Positions 50,600-60,051 are shown, counted from the stretch's first letter. The stretch: DNA of 64,000 nt from Paenibacillus xylanexedens (GCF_007680605.1 NZ_VEIO01000003.1:269951-333950), one strand, 5' to 3'. Made by a program: numbers and translations. Notes: a model not told the origin generated them from the sequence alone.

Positions 50600-51712
50600 T
50601 TACTTTTTAAGAAAATTATACAAATAAGTTTCGCCAAGCAACGGGAACAAGTTATCAAACAGGTGGGTGTTTCCGTCAAATACGTAACCGCCCGGATATC
50701 GTGTGTCTTGCCCTCGCAGTGTGATCATATGTTTATACAGTTGTTTTGCCCAATTTGGATCACCTGAGCGAACAGCAAGCAGGACGGATAGACCATACAC
50801 CGATGCCGATTCATAATCTACGGCTGGTTTCTGTGTTCTACGATCATACTGTCCGGGGAGCTTGCCCCGGGTGCCGAACTCTTTTTTGAGAAAAGCAATC
50901 AGCTTGTCGGGTTTTTGCCCCATCTCCATCACATGATTGGCAACGATGAGCTGATCAATCAGATTAACTTTGTCATCGTAGGTGTAAGCCTTGGACTTTA
51001 CATTCATGCTCTTCGGATAGAATAATCCATCGTCAGGCATTTTATGCAGTATATCCTCGTACTTGCTGTAAACGTCCGGCTCCAGCATCTGGTGGTTTCT
51101 CATCGCTTGCAAAGCGAGCAAATCCACATAGACCAGACTTAAGGTGTCGGTGGAATGTCCACTTTTAAAATCATAAAAATCGACCAGGTACCCCTGTTGC
51201 TCGGTTCGCTGCGTTAATGTTCGGGAAAGGGCCGATGCGGTTGCCAGCCTGTCTGCTCTGCCTTGCTCCCAACGGTCGGATGCTTGCAACAGTGCCCCCA
51301 TAATTCGCAGATCGTCACCCAGCGCGTTGGTTGCCACATGGACTTTCCCTTGAGGATCAAGCTTCCAGGCAATGTAAATGTCGGGCCTGATCACATAGTA
51401 CTTCTGGAGTTGCTTGTAAGCCTGCTCGAACATAACCTCGTTATCACTTGCCAAAGCATACTGCATCCACAATCCAAGCGACTCCGACAGTGCCTCTCGG
51501 CCAGCAACGATGTCCGCTCTCTCCGACGCCGCTTCCTGCAAATAGGTTGCAAGTGTGCCATTCGGATTCGTCATATGTTTTTCAACAAAGGCAACTGTAG
51601 GCGACACCTTCTCCATCACAAACCGCTCCCTCCATAGGAGTACAATCGCTACAGATACAACAACCACAAGTAATATGTACCATGACCGCTTTTTTCGGAA
51701 AATAAACTTCAC
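50600..51712 (-). CDS. Membrane-anchored GH8-like protein (YdaJ-like)
   Basis: 370 residues. One N-terminal membrane segment (about 8-25) and an external (alpha/alpha)6 domain similar to glycosyl hydrolase family 8: SESLGLWMQYAL fits the position of the SEGxxYGM catalytic helix, and WKLDPQGKV and ALGDDLRIMGAL match GH8 blocks. GTG 51712 follows CAGGAGGAATGG; upstream in-frame starts lack a site. It is first in the EPS operon and may trim the polymer. Catalytic competence is uncertain. Confidence 0.75.
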   Translation of the reverse strand: MKFIFRKKRSWYILLVVVVSVAIVLLWRERFVMEKVSPTVAFVEKHMTNPNGTLATYLQEAASERADIVAGREALSESLGLWMQYALASDNEVMFEQAYKQLQKYYVIRPDIYIAWKLDPQGKVHVATNALGDDLRIMGALLQASDRWEQGRADRLATASALSRTLTQRTEQQGYLVDFYDFKSGHSTDTLSLVYVDLLALQAMRNHQMLEPDVYSKYEDILHKMPDDGLFYPKSMNVKSKAYTYDDKVNLIDQLIVANHVMEMGQKPDKLIAFLKKEFGTRGKLPGQYDRRTQKPAVDYESASVYGLSVLLAVRSGDPNWAKQLYKHMITLRGQDTRYPGGYVFDGNTHLFDNLFPLLGETYLYNFLKK

Positions 51713-51797
51713 ACCATTCCTCCTGACGTGAATATATGACGGAGCAACTCGGCCACTTCTTACGCTTTTGGAAGTAAGCCTTGTTCCAAGTGTGCGC

Positions 51798-52349
51798 TTA
51801 ATCATCGTGATCCATGTATGAGCGGCGTCCGCCCTTTTTGACAAATTTCCAATCGACCTCAATGTTGTGTCTCATCTTCCGCAGCAACTGGATTGCTGTC
51901 TCAATCTCTTCCTGTGTCAGACCATCCAACGTTACCTTGTCCGAATGCACGCCTTCTTTGCGAATAAACTGCCACGCTTCAAGCCCAGCCTCGGTTGGAT
52001 ACAGCACCTTATTCTTCTTATTACCCAATGCCGGCTGTTTGACAATAAAACCGTCCGATTCCAGTTTGCTAATCGCTCTTGCTGCCGTTGTACGATCCAC
52101 CTTGATCAGTTCAGCCAGCTGGTTCGGAATGATGCCAGGGTTCTCGCAAATGCGGTACAAGTACAAATATTGTCCACGGGACAAGTTCAAATGCTGAAAC
52201 TCCACATTGCTGATGGAATCCAGACAGCGAGCAATCATGCCAATCTCGCGCAACACTTCTCTTGGCTCGTTCAGTTCATGTACTTCCTGCGATTCATCGT
52301 TCGGCCGAGTCGGTTCGTTGGCTAATTTAGGCTCTTTCGGTTCTGTCAC
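51798..52349 (-). CDS. MarR family transcriptional regulator
   Basis: 183 residues. A charged Pro/Glu-rich lead (1-40) is followed by the winged helix LSRGQYLYLYRI, IIPNQLAELIKVDRTTAARAISKLESDG and NKKNKVLYPTEAG. GTG 52349 follows AGGAGTG at 10 nt. A GTTGC/GCAAC inverted repeat overlaps its promoter. It is 86 bp upstream of the EPS operon in the same direction and divergent from the GNAT gene; either may be a target. Confidence 0.85.
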   Translation of the reverse strand: MTEPKEPKLANEPTRPNDESQEVHELNEPREVLREIGMIARCLDSISNVEFQHLNLSRGQYLYLYRICENPGIIPNQLAELIKVDRTTAARAISKLESDGFIVKQPALGNKKNKVLYPTEAGLEAWQFIRKEGVHSDKVTLDGLTQEEIETAIQLLRKMRHNIEVDWKFVKKGGRRSYMDHDD

Positions 52350-52370
52350 AGAGTTCACACTCCTATAAAA

Positions 52371-52390
52371 TTGTTGCATTCGCAACATAA
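52371..52390. promoter_or_regulatory. Candidate MarR operator
   Basis: TTGTTGCATTCGCAACATAA contains GTTGC/GCAAC arms around a 4-nt centre, about 22 bp upstream of the MarR start and 85 bp upstream of the GNAT gene. Confidence 0.45.
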
Positions 52391-52474
52391 TTGATGATAT
52401 AACTACACTAGTTAAGTGTATCACTTTCAATTCCATTCCGATATTCCATCCGACTAGGTAAAGGAGAACGATTC

Positions 52475-52915
52475 ATGAATATAACTGTTGTTGAAGCAAA
52501 CACCCCGGAACTGCTTGATGCGTGCTTTGCCATTCGTATGGCCATTTTTGTAGAAGAGCAAGGCGTACCTGCCTCCGATGAATTCGATGCATTTGATGCG
52601 CTAGGGACAGAAGCACGCCATATCCTGCTCTATGTGGATGGTGTACCTGCCGCTTCCTCCAGACTTCGCATCGTAGAGCAAGTTGCCAAGCTTGAACGCA
52701 TCTGCGTGATGCTGGATTACCGCAAGCATGGACTAGGCCGCGTGTTAATCAACAAGTTGGAGGAGATGGCCAAGGAGGACGGATTAGAGAAAGCCAAGCT
52801 GCACGCACAAGTTCAAGCCTCCGGGTTCTATGAACGTCTTGGCTATGCTCCTGCTTCCGAAGTATTTATGGAGGATGGCATTCCCCATCTGCTGATGACG
52901 AAGAAGCTGAAGTAG
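52475..52915 (+). CDS. GNAT N-acetyltransferase
   Basis: 146 residues. GNAT motif V/A strand is AKLERICVMLDYRKHGLGRVLINKLE in two parts, with the acetyl-CoA loop RKHGLG, and the C-terminal YERLGYAPASE. It resembles the ElaA/YjcF-type group (MAIFVEEQGVP start). ATG follows AAAGGAG. Substrate unknown; monocistronic with terminator. Confidence 0.88.
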   Translation: MNITVVEANTPELLDACFAIRMAIFVEEQGVPASDEFDAFDALGTEARHILLYVDGVPAASSRLRIVEQVAKLERICVMLDYRKHGLGRVLINKLEEMAKEDGLEKAKLHAQVQASGFYERLGYAPASEVFMEDGIPHLLMTKKLK

Positions 52916-52959
52916 GCAAGCCAACTTGACTGGAAGTCCGAAATTAGCCTGCAACTCAA

Positions 52960-53006
52960 AAAACGCCTCTATCTTCACTTCATTAGTGAGTACATAGAGG
53001 CGTTTG
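52960..53006. terminator. Terminator after the GNAT gene, convergent with rlmN
   Basis: AAACGCCTCTAT pairs with ATAGAGGCGTTT. Confidence 0.85.
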
Positions 53007-53049
53007 TTATGTTTCTTAGATTCGGGCAGTCATACTTTATTTGCGTGCT

Positions 53050-54168
53050 TTATCCCATAGCCAGACGGCTAGCGTCCGGTTTTGCAGATGTTTTCGCATC
53101 CATTTTAACTTCCGCATTTTTCATCTGCTTGCTGCGCAGCTGTCCGCAGGCCGCATCGATGTCTGTACCATGCTCCATACGTACCGTTGAGTTGATATTG
53201 TTCTTCTTCAGCGTATCGTAGAAGCCCAGAATCGACTCCTCCGTGCTGCGCTGGTACTGGCTGTGCTCATCCACCGGATTGTATGGAATCAGATTTACGC
53301 TGACCATGCTCTTGCGGCTGGACAACAGTTCAGCCAGTTCCGCAGCGTGCTCGCGCTGATCGTTCACGTCCCGAAGCAAAATGTATTCAAACATAATGCG
53401 TTTATTTGTCTTCTCCAGGTAATAATCCACCGCATCCATCAATTGTTCAATCGGGAATGCACGGTTGATCTTCATGATATGTGTACGTAGCTCATTATTC
53501 GGCGCATGCAGGGAGATCGCAAGGTTTACCTGCAGACTGCTGTCTGCAAATTCCTTGATTTTATCCGGCAATCCGCTTGTGGACACCGTGATTCGCTTCG
53601 CTGCAAGAGCAAGCCCTTTGCGATCCTTGATCACTTCGATAAAGTTGCTCATATGCTCGAAGTTATCAAACGGTTCGCCAATGCCCATTACCACGACGTT
53701 GGTAACCCGCTCGCCTTGACCCACTGCATCCAGATGCCGCTGCACATGCATGATCTGTTCTACAATCTCTCCTGCAGAGAGATCACGGCTCTTCTTAATT
53801 AGCCCGCTGGCGCAGAAGCTGCAACCGATATTACATCCGACCTGTGTCGTGACACAGACGGTCAAGCCGTATTTTTGCCGCATAAGCACCGTCTCGATCA
53901 AGTTGCCATCCTGCAAACGGAGCAGGAATTTCACCGTGCCGTCCGCCGACTCCTGCTTCACGTGTTCACTCATTGAATTCAAGGTAAAATGCTCAGTGAG
54001 CACATCCAAACATTCCTGACGAACATCGGACATGCCGTTAAAATCATGCACCCGCTCCTGGTATAACCACTCCCAGATGCGGGACGCGCGGGATTTCTTC
54101 TGCCCGTGCTCAGGCAACCAAGCACGTAATTGCTCTAATGTTAATCCATATATGGATGATTTAATCAT
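53050..54168 (-). CDS. rlmN: 23S rRNA (adenine-C2)-methyltransferase RlmN
   Basis: 372 residues. The radical-SAM motif is CNIGCSFC; the substrate Cys lies in DIDAACGQLRSKQ near the C terminus. YGLTLEQLRAWL at the start and GIGEP downstream fit RlmN, which modifies A2503 of 23S rRNA and some tRNAs. Cfr-type residues around the cluster (QCGCNFGCKFC) are absent. ATG 54168 follows AGAGGTTT; the frame opens earlier at a TTG without a clear site. Confidence 0.9.
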   Translation of the reverse strand: MIKSSIYGLTLEQLRAWLPEHGQKKSRASRIWEWLYQERVHDFNGMSDVRQECLDVLTEHFTLNSMSEHVKQESADGTVKFLLRLQDGNLIETVLMRQKYGLTVCVTTQVGCNIGCSFCASGLIKKSRDLSAGEIVEQIMHVQRHLDAVGQGERVTNVVVMGIGEPFDNFEHMSNFIEVIKDRKGLALAAKRITVSTSGLPDKIKEFADSSLQVNLAISLHAPNNELRTHIMKINRAFPIEQLMDAVDYYLEKTNKRIMFEYILLRDVNDQREHAAELAELLSSRKSMVSVNLIPYNPVDEHSQYQRSTEESILGFYDTLKKNNINSTVRMEHGTDIDAACGQLRSKQMKNAEVKMDAKTSAKPDASRLAMG

Positions 54169-54321
54169 GGTATAAACCTCTTTTCGCAAAAAGCATATGG
54201 CTCATCGGTCGTCTTACCCAAAAAACCTCTACTCCGTATTGTCCCAAAATTAACAGGGGAACACAAGGGCTTTTGCATTTCTTCCAAGAGGTTTTATGCT
54301 TGGTAAATCTGCGCAGGCGGC

Positions 54322-55677
54322 CTAGAAGTGAATAATGCCAGACGTATGCAGCAGCACGAGCAGAACCAGAATCGGTGCTATATAACGAAGCATGAATAAC
54401 CAGATACGGAACCAGCCGGAGCTTAGACCGGATGCCTCGGCAGCCGTTTTCCAGAAGTACCCCGCAAAAATTGTAACTAACAACCCGCCTACAGGCAACA
54501 GAATGTTGGAAGCCATAAAGTCCAGCCAGTCAAATACATTCATTGAACCAATCTTCCACTCGGGAAACAGTCCTAGCGACAACACGGAAGGCAGCCCCAC
54601 AATGAAAACAGCGAGAGAAATGATCCATACGGCACGGCTACGACTCCAGGAAAGACGCTCCATGAAGTATTTTACAGGAACCTCAAGCAGGGAAACCGCA
54701 GATGTCAGCGCCGCGATTGCCAGCAAAACAAAGAATAATCCGGCAAACAGGAAACCAAACGGCATCGCCGAGAATGCTGCTGGCAGTGCGATGAAGATCA
54801 GGGACGGCCCCTGGTCAGGCGCAATGCCAAACGAAAAAGTCGTCGGGAAGATGATCAGACCCGCGATAAATGCATAGAGCAAGTCACCCGCACCGACAGC
54901 AACCGTGGCTGCCCCGAGGGATTGACTTTTATCTACATACGAACCGTAGGTTACTAGAATACCCATACCCAGCGACAACGAGAAGAAGGCATGTCCAAGG
55001 GCAACTAACGCCGACTCGGTTGTAAGCCGGGAGAAGTCCGGATTCAGGAAAAAGGAAACCCCGGCACCTGATCCCGGTAGAGTAACTGCACGAATCATCA
55101 AAATAATGAGCAGTACCAGCATGGCTGGGATCAAAATTTTGTTGAACTTTTCAATCCCGTTGGATACACCCTTCGCTACAATCCAGCCTGTGATCAGGAC
55201 GGAAACAAACTGCCATACAATCGGCATATAGCCGCCTACAAAACTGCCGAATTGTGCGGCATAATCCGGGTTGTCGAACAACGTTCCACTAAACGAAGTT
55301 ACAGCATATTGCAATGTCCAGCCCGCGATGATGACGTAGAAGGACAGAATGATAAACGGCGTTAATACTTGCAATAAGCCGGCAGCTAGCCAACCTTTAT
55401 GTCCACCTGCTTTGATAAAAGCAGTCGCTGCACTGCCCCGTCCGCTGCGTCCAATAGCGAGTTCGGCAAGCAATACAGGTAAACCGATCAGCAAGAGACA
55501 GACAATAAAGAGCAGGAAAAAAGCAGCTCCCCCGTTTTCGCCCGTAATATAAGGAAATTTCCACATGTTGCCGAGACCAACGGAACTACCGATGGCCGCC
55601 AAAATAAAACCGGCACGCGAGAAGCGTTCTCCTTTGCCAGCGTTGTTAGGGCCCAGATCAGACTTACTCAAATTCAT
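54322..55677 (-). CDS. Sodium-dependent transporter, NSS (SNF) family
   Basis: 451 residues with about 11-12 membrane segments. The TM1 block AAIGSSVGLGNMWKFPYITGENGGAAF is diagnostic of the neurotransmitter:sodium symporter family; bacterial members import amino acids with sodium. ATG follows GATGGAG. It is a single gene between rlmN and greA. A weak AAAACCTCT/AGAGGTTTT pair downstream (54221-54295) has too large a loop to call a terminator. Confidence 0.92.
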   Translation of the reverse strand: MNLSKSDLGPNNAGKGERFSRAGFILAAIGSSVGLGNMWKFPYITGENGGAAFFLLFIVCLLLIGLPVLLAELAIGRSGRGSAATAFIKAGGHKGWLAAGLLQVLTPFIILSFYVIIAGWTLQYAVTSFSGTLFDNPDYAAQFGSFVGGYMPIVWQFVSVLITGWIVAKGVSNGIEKFNKILIPAMLVLLIILMIRAVTLPGSGAGVSFFLNPDFSRLTTESALVALGHAFFSLSLGMGILVTYGSYVDKSQSLGAATVAVGAGDLLYAFIAGLIIFPTTFSFGIAPDQGPSLIFIALPAAFSAMPFGFLFAGLFFVLLAIAALTSAVSLLEVPVKYFMERLSWSRSRAVWIISLAVFIVGLPSVLSLGLFPEWKIGSMNVFDWLDFMASNILLPVGGLLVTIFAGYFWKTAAEASGLSSGWFRIWLFMLRYIAPILVLLVLLHTSGIIHF

Positions 55678-55879
55678 TGTATCTACTCCATCACTTTAAA
55701 GTTTTCCCGTAATTATATACTACTCGGCTTGTCAGGTCATGCAAAAATCAGTATTTGTCGAAAATTCACCATATTGGAGATGATTTCAGGTTGAATTCAG
55801 TATGGGAAAATAACCTGAAACTTAACCATTCTACTATCATCCATCAACCATTAACCGTGAGTTAAGTTGGGAAAACACA

Positions 55880-55927
55880 CAAAAAAAAGATGTTCCAGAC
55901 AGCTCTTCGCATAGCCTCTGAAACATC
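55880..55927 (-). terminator. Terminator of greA
   Basis: On the minus strand GATGTTTCAGA pairs with TCTGGAACATC (one mismatch) and is followed by TTTTTTTT. Confidence 0.85.
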
Positions 55928-56003
55928 CCCTCTTTTTAAAAGATGCTCTATATATCGCGGGGTGACCTCCCCACATAGGTTTACTGTTCTCGCTTTACAC
56001 TGA

Positions 56004-56480
56004 CTATACTTTGATCTCCAGCAATTCGTATTTGATGACACCCATCGGAGCATTAACATGAATGACACTGCCCACTTCTTTGCCCATCAACTCTTTGCCC
56101 AGTGGACTCTCATACGAAATTTTGTTGTTCGATACGTCTGCCTCGGCAGGACCCACCAGTTGATATTCAATCTTCTCGGCATACTCAAGGTCGTTCAATA
56201 TCACTGTTGAACCAATGCTTACTTGATTGGAATCCATATTGTCTGAGCTGATGACTCTGGCTTTGGTTAACATCTTCTCCAGAATCAGAATGCGGGTCTC
56301 CATAAATGCCTGATCATCTTTGGCTGAATGATACTCGCTGTTCTCCTTCAGGTCCCCGTAACTGATCGCAAGCTTGAGTCGTTCTGCCAGTTCCTTGCGT
56401 TTCACCGTTTTCAGTTCCTTCAGTTCTTCCTCCAGCTTTTCCAAGCCTTCCTGTGTCAAAATCACTTCATCATTAGCCAT
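56004..56480 (-). CDS. greA: Transcription elongation factor GreA
   Basis: 158 residues, the normal length. The N-terminal coiled coil carries the acidic tip LKENSEYHSAKDDQAF (about 38-56) that enters the polymerase secondary channel, and the C-terminal FKBP-like domain ends with GVIKYELLEIKV. ATG 56480 is chosen because AGGAGATGG is upstream; the in-frame ATG at 56489 overlaps that site. It rescues backtracked RNA polymerase. Confidence 0.93.
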   Translation of the reverse strand: MANDEVILTQEGLEKLEEELKELKTVKRKELAERLKLAISYGDLKENSEYHSAKDDQAFMETRILILEKMLTKARVISSDNMDSNQVSIGSTVILNDLEYAEKIEYQLVGPAEADVSNNKISYESPLGKELMGKEVGSVIHVNAPMGVIKYELLEIKV

Positions 56481-56638
56481 GTTTTCCATCTCCTAATCCT
56501 GCTATCTATCTCTATTCTAACCTATTTCCACTCCAAACGGTTAACATACCCGGAAAAAGAAACCACACTCTCATTTATCGAAATGCGTGCACACAAAATA
56601 TACGTGTGTACCCTATTACAACTATGAGTATCATCTGA

Positions 56639-56654
56639 ATTGTACCGGTACAAT
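56639..56654. promoter_or_regulatory. Perfect palindrome upstream of the NAT gene
   Basis: ATTGTACCGGTACAAT is a perfect 16-bp palindrome about 110 bp before the gene. Outer GAAATGC (56580) and GCATTTC (56673) arms surround it. A regulator site is likely; no regulator is adjacent. Confidence 0.4.
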
Positions 56655-56765
56655 CAAGGCAAACACGTGTGTGCATTTCAGACGTTCACTTATACAATGA
56701 ATTCAAGGCCGCAACTTTCACGACATTTCACTTGCGGCTCATGATAAAACTAAGAGGTGAACGAG

Positions 56766-57638
56766 ATGAATGTTACATTAACTCCATCTGAAATACACGC
56801 TTATCTGAAACGAATAGGCATTAATACAATCAAGAAACCCACTCTGGAATTCCTTGCCGAAATGCAGCAGGCACATGTCCACCATCTATCGTGGCAAACG
56901 GTCGATATTTTTGCAGGCAGGCCCGCAGGCATCGATCTGCAAGAATCCGTGCAGCTTATCCTGCAAGGACGTAGCGGTTACTGTTTCCATTTGAATGGCG
57001 CATTCAGTGTTTTACTTCATACCCTGGGTTATAAAGTGCACTGGCACCGCGCGGGCGTTCAGCCGCATGGAGAACAGCCGCGTGTGAACTCGTTCCATCT
57101 CGGTCTATCCGTCTCTTTGCCAGATGCGGACCCGAATGTGGAACGTTGGATTGTGGATGTAGGTCTAGGCGGCATGCCTTTTGAACCGCTCCCTCTTCGT
57201 TACGGAACCTATGGGCCGACTCCATTTACGTATACATTAATGCCTTCTTCCGTTGTTCCCGGTGGATGGCGGCTTGAATACGAGCCTAACGGACCAAGCA
57301 AGGGTGTGGATTATGATCCCGAGGAGCTTACCCGTCTGGAAGAGTTTAATCCCAAGCATGAATTCTACAGTCAATCCGTGGATTCGCCCTGGCATAACGC
57401 ATTTTTGCTCCGTCAGAGAGATACAGACCACAGCTATGAGCTCAGGGGATGCATGCTTCGCACACATGGAATCGAAGGTATTCGTAAGACGGAAATTCAA
57501 ACCTACAGTGAGTGGAAAGACGTACTAACCAAGCTTTTCTATGAACCGTTAGTGAATTATACGGAACAAGAACGCAGGGAGATGTGGGATCGAATACAGA
57601 TTGCGCATGAAGAATGGAAAAAAACACAGCTAGCCTGA
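56766..57638 (+). CDS. Arylamine N-acetyltransferase
   Basis: 290 residues. The Cys-His-Asp triad is visible: RSGYCFHLNGAF (Cys), NSFHLGL (His) and IVDVGLGG (Asp). It transfers acetyl groups from acetyl-CoA to aromatic amines and hydrazines. ATG 56766 follows AGAGGTGA; the GTG at 56757 overlaps the ribosome site. The PPTase gene begins 80 bp later and may share a transcript. Confidence 0.9.
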   Translation: MNVTLTPSEIHAYLKRIGINTIKKPTLEFLAEMQQAHVHHLSWQTVDIFAGRPAGIDLQESVQLILQGRSGYCFHLNGAFSVLLHTLGYKVHWHRAGVQPHGEQPRVNSFHLGLSVSLPDADPNVERWIVDVGLGGMPFEPLPLRYGTYGPTPFTYTLMPSSVVPGGWRLEYEPNGPSKGVDYDPEELTRLEEFNPKHEFYSQSVDSPWHNAFLLRQRDTDHSYELRGCMLRTHGIEGIRKTEIQTYSEWKDVLTKLFYEPLVNYTEQERREMWDRIQIAHEEWKKTQLA

Positions 57639-57717
57639 TCCGCTGGGAAAAACGCGAGATAAGGATAACTATAGAGGAAAGCCTGTCATCCATGCCGAAT
57701 ACAATGTCAGGTGATAA

Positions 57718-58425
57718 ATGATGATAACTATACAAGTACTGAAGGTACCCTCTGTGATACCCGAAGCATACTGGGATCTATTTCTGTCCTCTGTCTCTGA
57801 GGAGCGGCGGGCACAAGCTTCTCGTTTTATACATCTGGCGGATGCCTATCGGTCAGTACTAGGTGAAGTGCTGACCCGTGTGAAGTTAAGCAAGTTGACC
57901 GGCCTAGGGCATGGAGAGATTACGTTTACCCGTAACAAATATGGCAAACCCGCCCTCACTCACGACGCTAATGTACAATTTAATGTCTCGCATTCCGGCG
58001 ATTGGATTGCACTGATTGCTGGGGGTAAAGATGAAATCGGTGTGGACGTGGAGAAAATAGCACCGATCGACCTGCAGATTGCAGAGCGTTTCTTCTCGCC
58101 GCAAGAGAACACGTATCTGGCGGCACAGCCTGCCGATCAACAGTTAAATACCTTTTATCGCCTTTGGACGCTAAAGGAGAGTTATATTAAAGCTATAGGC
58201 ATGGGCTTGTCCATGCCGCTGAGCTCATTCGCTATTCTTCCCCATGTTCAGCAACATGGAGAGCCTGTTTGGAGATGTAATCAAGACGGGCAAATTGTTA
58301 GGCATCGCTTCTACAGTCACCCTCTAGATGAAAAGCATATGTTTGCTGCCTGTACTGCAGAAGGAGATTTGCCAAGCCATCCCGAGATCGTGACGCTGGA
58401 GAGTATATACGCTGAATTGGTTTAA
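57718..58425 (+). CDS. 4'-phosphopantetheinyl transferase, Sfp type
   Basis: 235 residues. Motifs NKYGKPAL, FNVSHSGDW, GVDVEKI and LWTLKESYIKAIG supply the CoA and Mg2+ sites (Asp/Glu of DVE and the KES Glu/Lys). Sfp-type enzymes activate carrier proteins of non-ribosomal peptide or polyketide synthases. None of those lie in the window, so it likely serves loci elsewhere. Two adjacent ATGs (57718, 57721) follow CAGGTGAT; either may be used. Confidence 0.92.
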   Translation: MMITIQVLKVPSVIPEAYWDLFLSSVSEERRAQASRFIHLADAYRSVLGEVLTRVKLSKLTGLGHGEITFTRNKYGKPALTHDANVQFNVSHSGDWIALIAGGKDEIGVDVEKIAPIDLQIAERFFSPQENTYLAAQPADQQLNTFYRLWTLKESYIKAIGMGLSMPLSSFAILPHVQQHGEPVWRCNQDGQIVRHRFYSHPLDEKHMFAACTAEGDLPSHPEIVTLESIYAELV

Positions 58426-58452
58426 TTTGCAGAAAAGACCTGTAGGGGTTAG

Positions 58453-58504
58453 AAAAGGAGCGAATCCATCCGGTGATAAAGATCCCCGGCGGTTCGCTCC
58501 TTTT
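58453..58504. terminator. Bidirectional terminator between PPTase and BI-1 genes
   Basis: AAAAGGAGCGAA pairs with TTCGCTCCTTTT, with an inner CCGG-rich stem. Confidence 0.9.
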
Positions 58505-58536
58505 ATCTGTAAACCCATATAACTGTAACGGTTAGA

Positions 58537-59283
58537 TTAATCCCGGCTCCGCAGTTTGCTGAGCAGACGAATAATCTCGATGTAGAGCCAAACCAGCGTG
58601 ACCATCAACCCGAACGCGCCGTACCACTCCATATACTTAGGTGCTCCTTGTTCTGCACCACCTTCAATAAAATCAAAATCCAGTACCAGATTAAGCGCGG
58701 CAACAATGACAATCACAACCGAGATGCCAATACCAATCAGGCTGTTCCCATGAAGATATGGCACCGTGATGCCGAACAGACCGAGCACAAAGCTAAGCAA
58801 ATACATAATCATGATACCGCCCGTTGCAGCCACTACGCCTAGCTTGAAGTTCTCTGTTGCTTTGATTAACCGCGTTTTATAGGCTGTTAACAGGGCAACA
58901 AACACCGCCATGGTTAGCAAAGCTGCTTGTAACGTAATTCCGTTGTACAAGGACTCATAATTTGCCGAAAGTGCACCCAGGAACATCCCCTCTGCTACCG
59001 CATAGATCGGTACAAGATATGGAGATACCACCGGTTTGAACGAAATAATTAGCGCCAAAATAAAACCGACAATTAACCCGCCATAGGCAAGCGGCATCAC
59101 TTCTTGTCCTTTGAAAAACATCATCCACGTTGCAAATGCACTGCCCAGCAAGATGATCAACGTGATAAACGCTTTGTTCACCGTGCCGTTAATCGTCATG
59201 TAATTCTGGTACCGATCCTCTCCATATCCTCTGTTCTCAAACGTGCTGTCTTTAAGTGTAGGATTACCGCTGCGACCGATCAA
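58537..59283 (-). CDS. Bax inhibitor-1/YccA family membrane protein
   Basis: About 248 residues. Seven membrane segments follow an N-terminal GRSGNPTLK...FENRG lead. Features of the YccA/BI-1 group are PIYAVAEGMFLGALS and NLVLDFDFIEGG, where acidic residues gate a proton/calcium leak in relatives. GTG, ATG, GTG and TTG codons run consecutively (59292-59283); TTG 59283 has the best spacing (eight nt) from AGAGG. Physiological role in Bacillota is unclear. Confidence 0.87.
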   Translation of the reverse strand: MIGRSGNPTLKDSTFENRGYGEDRYQNYMTINGTVNKAFITLIILLGSAFATWMMFFKGQEVMPLAYGGLIVGFILALIISFKPVVSPYLVPIYAVAEGMFLGALSANYESLYNGITLQAALLTMAVFVALLTAYKTRLIKATENFKLGVVAATGGIMIMYLLSFVLGLFGITVPYLHGNSLIGIGISVVIVIVAALNLVLDFDFIEGGAEQGAPKYMEWYGAFGLMVTLVWLYIEIIRLLSKLRSRD

Positions 59284-59411
59284 CACCATCACCTCTTCTT
59301 ATGTATTTGGTAAATCCGTGAAACCCCTGCGTGGTGCTGCTTCCTTGAAAAGTAAACTTTTCAGCTTCTATTCTTGCTACGTAGAACTATATTTGCAAAG
59401 AGAATGGAGTT

Positions 59412-59470
59412 GGATGCAATCCATGGATCGCATCCTGTCCACTTGCATATAAACCCAGGACATATGTCCT
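59412..59470. promoter_or_regulatory. Two palindromes upstream of the BI-1 gene
   Basis: A 24-bp near-perfect palindrome (59412-59435, centre ATCCATGGAT) and a perfect AGGACATATGTCCT (59457-59470). Probable regulator sites for the BI-1 gene or its neighbour; no regulator assigned. The remaining spacer 59293-59531 is otherwise featureless. Confidence 0.35.
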
Positions 59471-59531
59471 AATTATATTTCAAGCTTATTAACTTGCTTA
59501 CTTGCTTGTGCACCTTAAATAACTTAACTTT

Positions 59532-59888
59532 TTACTTATACAGCACCTTGTCTACATTATACTTTGCACGCATCGTGTTAATGATATAGGTCTCGTAGAT
59601 TTCACGATCCATCGGATCTTCTACCAAACAAACTTCAATCTTCGCGACTTCCTCGCGATAATTCTTCATTGGTGATACCGTATCTTCAAAATGCTTTTTG
59701 ATTCGCGGTCTCAATTTTCGCGCTTTCCCGACAAATAACAACTCATCATCGGCACTATAAAACATGAAAATCCCGCCTTGCTCCCTTGTAATCAGGTGAA
59801 AATCAGTAAATCCGTAAATATGGCTTAACTGCGGATTTTCCTGCTTTGTAATGGTTACATCCGGTGTTGGAACCGTAATCTGAATCAT
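59532..59888 (-). CDS. GIY-YIG nuclease-domain protein
   Basis: 118 residues. The GIY-YIG core is GGIFMFYSADDELLFVGKA followed by LRPRIKKHFED. The first Tyr is replaced by Phe (GIFMFY), and the second block is FVGKA. Arg in RPRIKKH and Glu in REIYE are retained. Such short proteins are mostly uncharacterised nucleases or nucleic-acid binders. ATG 59888 follows AGAGGAAG at 11 nt; the GTG at 59897 is too close to it. Confidence 0.8.
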   Translation of the reverse strand: MIQITVPTPDVTITKQENPQLSHIYGFTDFHLITREQGGIFMFYSADDELLFVGKARKLRPRIKKHFEDTVSPMKNYREEVAKIEVCLVEDPMDREIYETYIINTMRAKYNVDKVLYK

Positions 59889-60051
59889 CCATTTCACTTC
59901 CTCTATATTCTATAGAACTACATCCTAACACATATCACAATCCGACACCATTTCGAGCTAAATGAAGTACAATTCACGGAATTTTCGCTTTTGCGACAAA
60001 TATTTCAAAAAAAAGGTTAACTTCCCTGATTCAAAGTGGTACTATAGGGGT

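Noticed and set aside
53050..54168. Cfr-type antibiotic resistance methyltransferase
   Set aside because: Cluster and C-terminal motifs (CNIGCSFC, ACGQLRSKQ) fit RlmN; Cfr-specific surrounding sequence is absent.
54221..54295. Terminator of the NSS transporter gene
   Set aside because: Arms AAAACCTCT/AGAGGTTTT are separated by more than 50 nt; too weak to call.
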